Source: Vibrio sp. 10N.286.49.B1
GTDB lineage: Bacteria; Pseudomonadota; Gammaproteobacteria; Enterobacterales; Vibrionaceae
NCBI RefSeq assembly: GCF_002873335.1
Contig: NZ_MCUW01000020.1
Location: 62,001 to 126,000, forward strand
DNA length: 64,000 nt
Reading direction: 5' to 3'
The position numbers and the translations under genes were made by a program. Below the pieces are notes generated by a model, which saw only the letters and a program-made list of their open reading frames with translations, ran no database searches and was not told where the DNA came from. Positions 1 to 7,111 of the stretch are shown piece by piece. How positions within the stretch are numbered: the first letter of the stretch is position 1; each line of letters opens with the position of its first letter.

Positions 1-269
1 GCTTTTGATGCGCTTTTTTGGTCTGAACCCATGGTAAATGCGCCGCCTTCGACTAAAACGAGGTCATCGTTAATTTGCTGTGCGATAGGATGCGTTGTTT
101 GTGTCCCACACCCAGCTAACACAAGCGTTAAGGTCAGTGCGCAGTACTTGCTTAACGTCGATTTTGTCCGTTTCGGTGGATTGAATCTTGATTGACATTG
201 CTCATGCTGACCTAAAGGTAATTGACCTAATGTAACTTGATGTTGCTGTGTTTTATTTGAAGCCGCCAT
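1..269 (-). CDS. Formylglycine-generating-enzyme-like lipoprotein, N-terminal part (cut by window edge)
   Basis: About 89 residues are visible and the gene runs off the left edge. The translation has a polar, Gln-rich leader, then a hydrophobic stretch ending in a lipobox (LVLAGC), then LVLVEGGAFTMGSD. The last motif is the usual opening of FGE-sulfatase (SUMF1-like) domains, which either oxidise a sulfatase cysteine to formylglycine or are catalytically unrelated family members; the active-site cysteines lie outside the window, so activity cannot be judged. The start at 269 has GGAGA about 10 nt upstream; an in-frame ATG at 299 would add ten residues but has no ribosome site. It diverges from the radical SAM maturase at 409, which suggests a shared theme of sulfatase or secreted-protein modification. 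An unusually long segment precedes the lipobox, so lipidation is probable rather than certain. Confidence 0.75.
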   Translation of the reverse strand, partial: MAASNKTQQHQVTLGQLPLGQHEQCQSRFNPPKRTKSTLSKYCALTLTLVLAGCGTQTTHPIAQQINDDLVLVEGGAFTMGSDQKSASK

Positions 270-408
270 CACAGAATGTTCTCCAGTCTTTGTGGACATA
301 CAGAGTATCGGGTTTGGTCATTCCATTTGGTTATAAAGGGTATAACGAGCAAATGGAAGTGCTCAGAATTATGATAGTGACTACTCATTAATTTCAGGTG
401 TTTTTAGT

Positions 409-1761
409 ATGCATATCAGTCAAGGCCCTCAGTTTAACGGCAAAGCATCGAAGCGTTTACATGCAATGGCTAAGCCAATTGGTGCAGCATGTAATATCGA
501 CTGTACTTACTGTTACTACTTAAGCAAACAGGACTTGCTGGAATACAAAAAAGGATGCTCTCCGAGGATGGACGATGAGACGTTAGAAACGTACATTCGC
601 CAGTACATCGAAGGTCAAAATACACCTGAAATTATATTCTCGTGGCAAGGCGGAGAGCCAACCATGTTAGGGTTAGATTATTTTGAAAAAATTGTTGGAT
701 TACAGGCAAAGTATCAACCGCAAGGCATCATTATTTCTAACGACTTACAAACGAATGGCACACTACTGAACGATGACTGGTGCGAATTTTTAGCGAAGCA
801 TCAGTTTTTGGTTGGTCTGAGCATAGATGGGCCAGAGCTGCTGCATAATACTTATCGCACCAATCGAGCTGGACGCGGTACATTCCGACAGGTTATGAAC
901 GCCGTTGAGTTACTTCACAAACATAACGTGAAGTTTGCAACATTAACCTGTGTGAATAACTTAACCAGTCAGAACCCTCTTGAGGTATACCGCTTCTTGC
1001 GAGATGTCGTTAAATCGCCGCAAATGCAGTTTATTCCAATTGTTGAACAAAAAACATTCCGTACTACCGCACCACAGACTTGGGATGCTAACGACCAATT
1101 AAAGCAAGGGGATAAGCGACTTATCCCAGGACACAACGATTCAGTTGTAGAGCCTTGGTGTGTCTCTGATCACGCGTGGGGCAATTTTCTTATTGCTGTG
1201 TTTAATGAATGGATTCAACACGATATTGGTAAGGTGTTTGTTCAATATTTTGAAGCAAGCGTCGAAACGTGGACAGGACGTCCTAACCCATTGTGCACAC
1301 TGAATGAATTGTGCGGCAAGGGGTTAGCGATGGAACCAAACGGTGACGTCTATGCATGTGACCATTATGTTTATCCAGAATATAAAGTTGGCAATATTCA
1401 TCATCAGAAGTTGGATGACATGGCTTACAGCCCGACCCAGCAAAAATTTGGCTTCGCGAAGTCACGAACATTAACCAGTCAGTGCCAAACCTGTGACTAT
1501 AAGTTTGCTTGTCATGGGGAATGCCCCAAAAATCGATTTATCCGAACAAAATCTGGCGAGCCGGGCTTAAATTATTTATGTGCTGGTTGGCATAAATTCT
1601 TTGCTCATGCCGATAAAGCGTTGGCCTACATTTTGCGCGCGGCAGGGCACCCGGTTGTGCATGGTAAGTTCAACGATGAAGCGCTGAAGAAACAACGGTT
1701 AGACGCCTTGTCAGCTCGTACCCATAGCAACCCAGTTATTTCATACAGTACTAAGCTTTAG
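409..1761 (+). CDS. Anaerobic sulfatase-maturase-like radical SAM/SPASM enzyme
   Basis: This 450-residue protein carries the radical SAM cluster motif CxxxCxxC at C28, C32 and C35 (CNIDCTYC) followed by the SWQGGEPTM strand motif that contacts S-adenosylmethionine. The C-terminal half has the cysteine-rich SPASM region (around LCGKGLAMEPNGDVYACDHY and SQCQTCDYKFACHGECP) that binds two auxiliary iron-sulfur clusters. In this family (anSME, AslB/ChuR type) the enzyme oxidises a Cys or Ser of a sulfatase to formylglycine without oxygen. No classical arylsulfatase lies in the window, but an FGE-like gene diverges on the left and the sulfatase-fold BcsG lies downstream on the other strand. The next gene starts 9 nt after the stop, so the two are probably cotranscribed. 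The real substrate is unknown. Confidence 0.9.
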   Translation: MHISQGPQFNGKASKRLHAMAKPIGAACNIDCTYCYYLSKQDLLEYKKGCSPRMDDETLETYIRQYIEGQNTPEIIFSWQGGEPTMLGLDYFEKIVGLQAKYQPQGIIISNDLQTNGTLLNDDWCEFLAKHQFLVGLSIDGPELLHNTYRTNRAGRGTFRQVMNAVELLHKHNVKFATLTCVNNLTSQNPLEVYRFLRDVVKSPQMQFIPIVEQKTFRTTAPQTWDANDQLKQGDKRLIPGHNDSVVEPWCVSDHAWGNFLIAVFNEWIQHDIGKVFVQYFEASVETWTGRPNPLCTLNELCGKGLAMEPNGDVYACDHYVYPEYKVGNIHHQKLDDMAYSPTQQKFGFAKSRTLTSQCQTCDYKFACHGECPKNRFIRTKSGEPGLNYLCAGWHKFFAHADKALAYILRAAGHPVVHGKFNDEALKKQRLDALSARTHSNPVISYSTKL

Positions 1762-1769
1762 GATTGAAA

Positions 1770-2831
1770 ATGATGAATAAATCGCTATCTACTACCGCTC
1801 GTAAAGTGGCCTCTGTCGCCATTTTGTCGGCGACCATCGCTTCAACCGCATTTTTTCCTGCGTCTGGCTTTGCAGCGGAAATGGGTTCGGCGGACTCAAA
1901 CAATCCGCCAGTAACGACGAGTATCGAACAACAGCTTAGCCAATTGTCTTATACCGCGCAAAACATCAATGAGTCACCAGAGGTACGTGCCAACGCCTTG
2001 AGGGAGTTAGCGAATTACCCAAGTCAGAATGCACTTGTTGCCGTTGCTAGAGGGCTAAAAGACTCTGAGTTTGTCGTACGAGAGGCGGCTATTGTTGGCG
2101 CAGAACCCTATCCACTTGAACATCGCTGGCGCATGGTCGCACCGTTATTGAATGATGAACACGAATCGGTCCGAACAACGGCCACCGCCAGTTTGGTTCG
2201 AGATTATGATAACGTAACACCGGAACAACAAAAGCAACTTGAACTGCCAATCGCGGAGTTAAAAGATTACTTAGGTGGCAAAAGTGATTTTGCCTCTCAG
2301 CTTCTGCTTGCTGATGTCCTTCGTTGGAACAATGAATGGTCAATGGCCGATAAAAAGTATCAAACACTGCTTATCAAACATTCAGATAATCCACAGATAT
2401 GGCTTAATATCGCCGATAACTACCGTGCACAAAATCAAGATCAACTTGCGATTGAAACCTTAGATACTGCGATAGATGTGAATCCAGATACGGCGTCTCT
2501 GCATTACTCAAAATCATTGACATTGGTTCGTATGGAGCAAAAAGAAAAGGCCGCAAGCGAAATAGAAAAAGCCGCAAAGCTTGCCAAGGACAACAGTTAT
2601 TACTGGTATCTAAACGGTGTCTTGCAAGAGCCACTTGATGTCGATAAATCGACTCAGTCATTTGAAAAAGCGTATCTGATTTCCGGTGCGCCAGAACAAC
2701 TATACGCCGTCTGTGATATTTATGTGCGTTATGGTAATGACAATGCAAGTCAATGCTTAGATGAGCTCGGAAAAATCGCACCAGCGTATGTTATTGAAGA
2801 ATTAAAGGCTAAGTTGGTTACCAAAGGGTAA
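1770..2831 (+). CDS. Exported HEAT-repeat/TPR protein, partner of the radical SAM enzyme
   Basis: The protein has an N-terminal signal peptide (hydrophobic core after TTARKVASVAIL, probable cleavage after GFAA). Residues about 55-130 look like HEAT/PBS-type helical repeats (ANALRELANYPSQNALVAVA, then further DSEFVVREAAI units). Residues about 170-300 form TPR units (NPQIWLNIADNYRAQNQDQL, then another with NPDTASLHYSKSL). Such proteins are scaffolds without catalytic residues. I chose ATG 1770 because AGGA lies 7 nt upstream; an in-frame TTG at 1764 is less likely. It follows the radical SAM gene by 8 nt and ends at a strong terminator, so the pair forms an operon. A TPR partner in a sulfatase/FGE neighbourhood is common, but its role here is not known. 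Confidence 0.8.
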   Translation: MMNKSLSTTARKVASVAILSATIASTAFFPASGFAAEMGSADSNNPPVTTSIEQQLSQLSYTAQNINESPEVRANALRELANYPSQNALVAVARGLKDSEFVVREAAIVGAEPYPLEHRWRMVAPLLNDEHESVRTTATASLVRDYDNVTPEQQKQLELPIAELKDYLGGKSDFASQLLLADVLRWNNEWSMADKKYQTLLIKHSDNPQIWLNIADNYRAQNQDQLAIETLDTAIDVNPDTASLHYSKSLTLVRMEQKEKAASEIEKAAKLAKDNSYYWYLNGVLQEPLDVDKSTQSFEKAYLISGAPEQLYAVCDIYVRYGNDNASQCLDELGKIAPAYVIEELKAKLVTKG

Positions 2832-2843
2832 GTTTAATTAATA

Positions 2844-2895
2844 CACAAGAAAAACCCCAATAGTCAAATAGTTGGCTATTGGGGTTTTTCTTGTG
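2844..2895. terminator. Strong bidirectional terminator
   Basis: A perfect 20-bp inverted repeat (2844-2863 with 2876-2895, core ACCCCAATAG / CTATTGGGGT) encloses a 12-nt loop. A- and T-runs lie on both arms, so it can end transcription from both sides. It sits between the HEAT/TPR gene and bcsG, which converge here. Confidence 0.9.
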
Positions 2896-2911
2896 CAGTG
2901 TGGTTTGAGCA

Positions 2912-4528
2912 TTACTGTTTGTACTGAGTCCACGATTTAGCGTCAAAACTATAAAATTGCTGTCCGTTGATTTCTAGCATGGTGGTCCCCGAGTTTTGTG
3001 ATACTACAGGGGTCTCTGGCAAGCCAGAAACAAGTGATGTCAATGTTGTCGTATCCCCGTCGTATACACCACTAGAGGCAACATTAGCAATAAAATCGGA
3101 AAGCGCTAAAAAGCTAACAGGCGCAGTTACTTCCACTTGTTTTTTATTATCGAAAGCGGTGTCACCAAAGAACTTAACTCCAACCGGAATGGAGGTAATC
3201 GCTTTGGTCGGAATTTCGCGCATTCCTGATATTTGCATGCGATCCCCACGAACAGCGGCCCCATGCTCTGGCAGAATGACCACCATAATGTTTCGACCAC
3301 TCGCGTCAAGATTGTTGAAAAACTGCAATAAATCGTCAAGCAGTATTGATTGCTGCCTTTTATAGGTCACTAAGCGAGAGCCCGACTGGCCAACAACACG
3401 ATTCCCATCGTGGATGCTAATTGTGTTGTAGAGGCTGACCGTAGGTTTAGTGTGCTCGATTTCACTCCATGTTTTCAAAACCTCTTTATCCCGATATATC
3501 TTAGTACCGTCAAAGGCGTACTGAGAGGGCTGTAATGCATCAATATCTACTGCAGCAGTAAACGGACCTATATTGCTGGCAATATGCTTGTTGAAACCAT
3601 CAAACTTACCGTCGTGATTCATCAATATTTCTTTTTCAAAACCTAAGCGATGAAGTTGGTCAAACAATGAGCATTGTTTCGTGAGAGTGCTGTCAAAAAG
3701 CTTAGCATGATCTTGTTGTCCACAATTTGCACGCAACACGCGCAAAACCGCTGGGCCACTGTAGGATGTTGCAGAATTAAAGTTTTTAAAGACAATATCG
3801 AGTTGGTCAAATAGGGGGTGGTCTTTATTGCCGCTGTACTCCAAGTCATCCCATGCCAAAGAGCAGATATTAATAAACAAGATATCGTAGTTTGGTTTGT
3901 AATTTTCAATCGTAGACAGTGTTGATGTTAGATTTTGTTGTTGGTCAAAAAAGTTAGATACGTAGCGATTTAAGCCTTCAGAAGACGTGTCGACCTCAGC
4001 GTTGATATCGTTCATCTTGGTAGTCTTGGTTACTTGTGTTGAAGGGGGTTGCATGTCATTTACGGCAGCGCTTGGTGCTGACAAGGTTTGCCAAAAGTAA
4101 GAGGGCATTGATGACACGATCATTGCGACGACAACAAACGTAGATAACCGGAAAACTTGGTTGAGGTAAAGGTAACCTACAATGCTAAGCGCGAGAAGAA
4201 GAACAAAATCGAATGATATAAAGTCGGTGGCCAATGCAAGTAAGTAACTACGATCAAATTGACTAACCAGCGCCCATTGACTTGTAAGGCGCTCTATTGG
4301 TGGCAGGAATGAGTCATGGTGTAACAGCAGCAAGGCTATAATAGCTGCGAAGAAATGACGCATTCGGTTTAACCATTTATTCCCTATCGGGATCATGACA
4401 AAGGCTAAAAAAGCAAAATTGTAGGTTGGGTCGAAGCCAAGAGTGTCATCCCAGAATAGCATTACTTTTATGGAAAAGTAGATGGTCCACCAGCCAAGGT
4501 ACCAGGTGTGAAGGCGAGAATTTTTCAT
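2912..4528 (-). CDS. bcsG: BcsG, cellulose phosphoethanolamine transferase
   Basis: BcsG moves phosphoethanolamine from membrane lipid onto nascent cellulose at the periplasmic face of the inner membrane. The 538-residue protein (E. coli 559) has several membrane segments in residues 10-145, a linker, and an alkaline-phosphatase/sulfatase-fold domain from about 210. The known catalytic residues are present with a constant offset of 21 from E. coli: zinc ligand C222 (NICSLAW), nucleophile S257 (SATSYSGPA), and E421-H422 (LPEHGA). The nucleophile is serine, so formylglycine maturation is not needed even though maturase genes lie next door. It starts 2 nt after the bcsF stop, in a bcsE-bcsF-bcsG operon divergent from bcsRQABZC. 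Transcription ends at the hairpin 2844-2895. Confidence 0.95.
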   Translation of the reverse strand: MKNSRLHTWYLGWWTIYFSIKVMLFWDDTLGFDPTYNFAFLAFVMIPIGNKWLNRMRHFFAAIIALLLLHHDSFLPPIERLTSQWALVSQFDRSYLLALATDFISFDFVLLLALSIVGYLYLNQVFRLSTFVVVAMIVSSMPSYFWQTLSAPSAAVNDMQPPSTQVTKTTKMNDINAEVDTSSEGLNRYVSNFFDQQQNLTSTLSTIENYKPNYDILFINICSLAWDDLEYSGNKDHPLFDQLDIVFKNFNSATSYSGPAVLRVLRANCGQQDHAKLFDSTLTKQCSLFDQLHRLGFEKEILMNHDGKFDGFNKHIASNIGPFTAAVDIDALQPSQYAFDGTKIYRDKEVLKTWSEIEHTKPTVSLYNTISIHDGNRVVGQSGSRLVTYKRQQSILLDDLLQFFNNLDASGRNIMVVILPEHGAAVRGDRMQISGMREIPTKAITSIPVGVKFFGDTAFDNKKQVEVTAPVSFLALSDFIANVASSGVYDGDTTTLTSLVSGLPETPVVSQNSGTTMLEINGQQFYSFDAKSWTQYKQ

Positions 4529-4530
4529 AA

Positions 4531-4683
4531 TCAGAACTTAGTTTTTTTTAGGTATCTAGGACGTTTAAAAAGAAAGTTAAACAACGCGTGGAATAACTTA
4601 AATAATGTTGGCACAAGGAAACTAATCGCCACCCCAAAGCAGGTAAAGAATAGAGCGACAATAAAAAAATCATTAATGTTCAT
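4531..4683 (-). CDS. bcsF: BcsF, small membrane protein of cellulose modification
   Basis: This 50-residue ORF has one membrane segment (residues about 6-32, FFIVALFFTCFGVAISFL) followed by a basic tail KRPRYLKKTKF. The tail matches the KPRYVKP end of E. coli BcsF. In E. coli BcsF recruits BcsG/BcsE to the synthase. Its ATG overlaps the bcsE stop (ATGA, 4680-4683) and its stop lies 2 nt before the bcsG start, which implies coupled translation in a three-gene operon. Identification rests on this position and the short tail motif; the sequence is too short for a stronger claim. Confidence 0.85.
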   Translation of the reverse strand: MNINDFFIVALFFTCFGVAISFLVPTLFKLFHALFNFLFKRPRYLKKTKF

Positions 4684-6107
4684 AGACTATCCCAAGTCAC
4701 CTTCTTTGCTGTTTTTGTTTTAGGCTCAGACAAAGGTTCAGGTGTGGGGGAATCATTTGATGACCGGCTTGAACTTGTTGTGCTGAGTGGCGCTAATCTA
4801 TGTGTGATTTTATCTGGTTCTACAAACGTATTGATTTCAATAAAAAGATCATTGACGGACAGGCTAAACACGTTGGTCAATGCCTGAGAAACTTCGTAAA
4901 GTCTAAGCGAACTAAAGAAGATGAAGAATTTACCATCATGCGTCGCCGCGATATCCCCTTTACGTTTTAATTGGCAGTAACTTATCACTTCATCCATTAA
5001 GACCGAAGAGAACGGTATCAATTCTACCAATGCAAATTCTAGTTGAGAGTCTTTGATCGCTTCAACGACGTCTAATGTGGTGCGGCTAAAAGTGTCGAAG
5101 GATTGAATTCCTGACATTGAAAGTGGACTTTGGAAGTATTTCGATAGTGAATCAAAGGATAGGGTACCTTCATCCATGGTGGTATGTGAAGCTAAACGAA
5201 TTTGGTCGAACAGGATAGAGTCAGTTCGATCGTGTTCTACAATCGCTTGTGCTCCTGCACTTAATAACATGTGGAAGTCGTTATACCGAATACAAGGGAC
5301 AGACTCTTTTACAATGATTTTAAGGTTACGGCCATATTTTTGTTTGAAAGAAAAAACGTGTTTAGAGACGCGGGAGATATCATGGAATCCTCGACAATTA
5401 AAGACAACAACGGCTTCCTGTGAGCGATCAAGCTCGTCAGCAACATTCTGTGAAAAAGAGAAAGAATGAAAATTATGTGCTGCGACAAATGAAGAAGACG
5501 CTGCGGACTCTTCAATAAATGTAGGTAAGAATTCATTTTGTATGTAATCAGAGTTAGATTGATTTAATTTGAACACTTTATTACCAAGAGAGATATTGCC
5601 TGCACGGTAACTGATCATCTTTGAGTATATATCATCTTGAAGGTGGGTAATATTGCCAATATAATAGGTTGGAGATGAAATAAAAGGAAATAAAATATTT
5701 CGAATGTAAGAATCATCTGAATTAACAATGATAACGGTAATCTGAATAAATAATGAAAAGCTATGCGTAATTATTAACTCTAGCTCTTTGCTTGTTAACT
5801 CATTTTGGTCGAGAAGAACGACGACATGTTGGTCATTACGTACCGTTACTCGGGATAAATCAATCAAAAAGTCAGAGGTAACTAACGTATCATGTGATAA
5901 GTAAATGTCTGAAAACATGTCATTTAAAGCACTTTTTGTTCGAGATGTCTTATCAGGATTTTGATTAAGGCTAGGCAGTATTGATTCTTTGTTTAAGTTA
6001 GATAACAGTAGCGAAAATCGATTAACAAATAAGGGTATTTGAAACTGTTTAATTGCAAGTGAGTGCATGTCTTCCCATGAATCGATGCCGATAACTTGTT
6101 GAATCAT
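4680..6107 (-). CDS. bcsE: BcsE, c-di-GMP-binding cellulose synthesis regulator
   Basis: This 475-residue protein (E. coli about 520) is the BcsE of the locus, a cytosolic c-di-GMP sensor that joins the synthase assembly with BcsF and BcsRQ. Its middle contains a degenerate receiver-like domain (IRYNDFHMLLSAGAQAIV at about 274-290, typical of BcsE). The C-terminal GIL-type domain contains R382-K-G-D385, a candidate RxxD c-di-GMP contact, just before a FFIFFSSLRLYE strand-helix. The last 40 residues are a Ser/Pro/Lys-rich, probably disordered tail. It is the first gene of bcsEFG, overlaps bcsF by 4 nt, and diverges from bcsR across 86 bp. Sequence conservation is low, so the assignment leans on gene order as well as motifs. 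Confidence 0.88.
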   Translation of the reverse strand: MIQQVIGIDSWEDMHSLAIKQFQIPLFVNRFSLLLSNLNKESILPSLNQNPDKTSRTKSALNDMFSDIYLSHDTLVTSDFLIDLSRVTVRNDQHVVVLLDQNELTSKELELIITHSFSLFIQITVIIVNSDDSYIRNILFPFISSPTYYIGNITHLQDDIYSKMISYRAGNISLGNKVFKLNQSNSDYIQNEFLPTFIEESAASSSFVAAHNFHSFSFSQNVADELDRSQEAVVVFNCRGFHDISRVSKHVFSFKQKYGRNLKIIVKESVPCIRYNDFHMLLSAGAQAIVEHDRTDSILFDQIRLASHTTMDEGTLSFDSLSKYFQSPLSMSGIQSFDTFSRTTLDVVEAIKDSQLEFALVELIPFSSVLMDEVISYCQLKRKGDIAATHDGKFFIFFSSLRLYEVSQALTNVFSLSVNDLFIEINTFVEPDKITHRLAPLSTTSSSRSSNDSPTPEPLSEPKTKTAKKVTWDSL

Positions 6108-6193
6108 TGTAAATTGCTACCTAAAGGGATGTCGTCTTGTTAAAAACAGTGTACTATGCAGCATCCTTATTAACAAATATATTCAGAGTGTAA
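6108..6193. promoter_or_regulatory. Divergent bcsE/bcsR intergenic promoter region
   Basis: These 86 bp must hold the promoters of both cellulose operons, because bcsE and bcsR start on either side. I see an AT-rich element TATATT near 6177 that could serve bcsR, but no convincing -35, so exact promoters are not assigned. Confidence 0.5.
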
Positions 6194-6382
6194 ATGTCTA
6201 AGGCGTTATCAGATGTTTCGCAAGTTTTTAAATCATATGGATTGAAATGCGATTCTTATAAAGATCTAGAAAAAGATTATGAATTACAAATGACGTATCA
6301 AAAATGGCAGCTTTTGGTACACAAAAAGACTAACGACAGTGTGACGGCGACAAGTGAAAAGCTTGTTAGTGCGAACGACTAA
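6194..6382 (+). CDS. bcsR: BcsR-like cellulose biosynthesis regulator
   Basis: The 62-residue protein has the same length and place as BcsR (YhjR) and shares its core pattern, an aromatic/acidic YKDLEKDY followed by QKWQLL, which matches Y-x-D-I ... RWPLL in E. coli BcsR. In E. coli BcsR binds BcsQ and stabilises an ATP-bound BcsR2Q2 complex in the cytosol. It is the first gene of the plus-strand bcs operon, and bcsQ begins 2 nt after its stop. It is short and divergent, so the assignment depends partly on position. Confidence 0.8.
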   Translation: MSKALSDVSQVFKSYGLKCDSYKDLEKDYELQMTYQKWQLLVHKKTNDSVTATSEKLVSAND

Positions 6383-6384
6383 CC

Positions 6385-7110
6385 GTGGCTTTAATCTCAG
6401 TTCAATCGGTAAATAGTGGTGCGGGAGCCAACACCGTGGCGGCAAATATGGCGGCTGCGTACACGTCTCGTGGAAAAAAGGTTGTACTGATTGAATTAGA
6501 CAGTCGAAATGTTTTAGGGTGTTGGTTCGGTAAGCATACCCTTGATGATGACGGGTGGGCGAATGCGCATTCAAATGGAAAGTCGTGGAAAGATGCGATC
6601 TTCATGAGCCCTGGAGGGACATGTTTTATACCGTTTGGAGATGCTCATCTAGACATTGAAATAATGATTAATGTTCTAAGTAAAATGTGCCAAACCGCTT
6701 CATTAAAATTTGATTACATTATTGTACTACTCCCAAATAATCTTAAAATCGAAGATTATGGTGTCAGTGTTGACCTAGCTTTGAAGGTTATTAATCCTAC
6801 ACCGCTATCAGTTACGATGCTTTCTAAACTGCTCAACAACAACCCCGCTACGGAAAATACTCGATTTGTCCTGAACGCTTGTCGTCATGACGTTGGTTTG
6901 TCCCGGGAGCTAGTTTTAGTTCTAGAAAAGATGCTAGGAGATAAACTGTTATCGTCTTACCTATACTTTGACATTGCAGTACAAGAGACATTTGCGGAGC
7001 TGTCCAATGTAATCGTTTCTGCTCTCTATTCCCAAAGCCATATTGAATTTAAACAATTGGCGACGGTGACCCTATCGTACTTGGAACAAAAGCAACAGCA
7101 GGGTCGTTAA
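6385..7110 (+). CDS. bcsQ: BcsQ, MinD-like protein with degenerate P-loop
   Basis: BcsQ is a SIMIBI (MinD/ParA-like) protein that helps place and assemble the cellulose secretion system, working with BcsR and BcsE. Length (241) fits. The P-loop near the N-terminus reads VNSGAGANTV: compared with the deviant Walker A of MinD (KGGVGKTT) the signature lysine is Asn, the P-loop lysine is Ala, and the following threonine is Asn. As I recall it, E. coli BcsQ also lacks the P-loop lysine (RGGVGTTT), so weak or non-hydrolytic nucleotide binding would be in keeping with the family. The downstream WKDA and FIPFGD segments match BcsQ. The start is GTG, 2 nt after bcsR; bcsA follows after 1 nt. Confidence 0.88.
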   Translation: MALISVQSVNSGAGANTVAANMAAAYTSRGKKVVLIELDSRNVLGCWFGKHTLDDDGWANAHSNGKSWKDAIFMSPGGTCFIPFGDAHLDIEIMINVLSKMCQTASLKFDYIIVLLPNNLKIEDYGVSVDLALKVINPTPLSVTMLSKLLNNNPATENTRFVLNACRHDVGLSRELVLVLEKMLGDKLLSSYLYFDIAVQETFAELSNVIVSALYSQSHIEFKQLATVTLSYLEQKQQQGR

Positions 7111-7111
7111 G

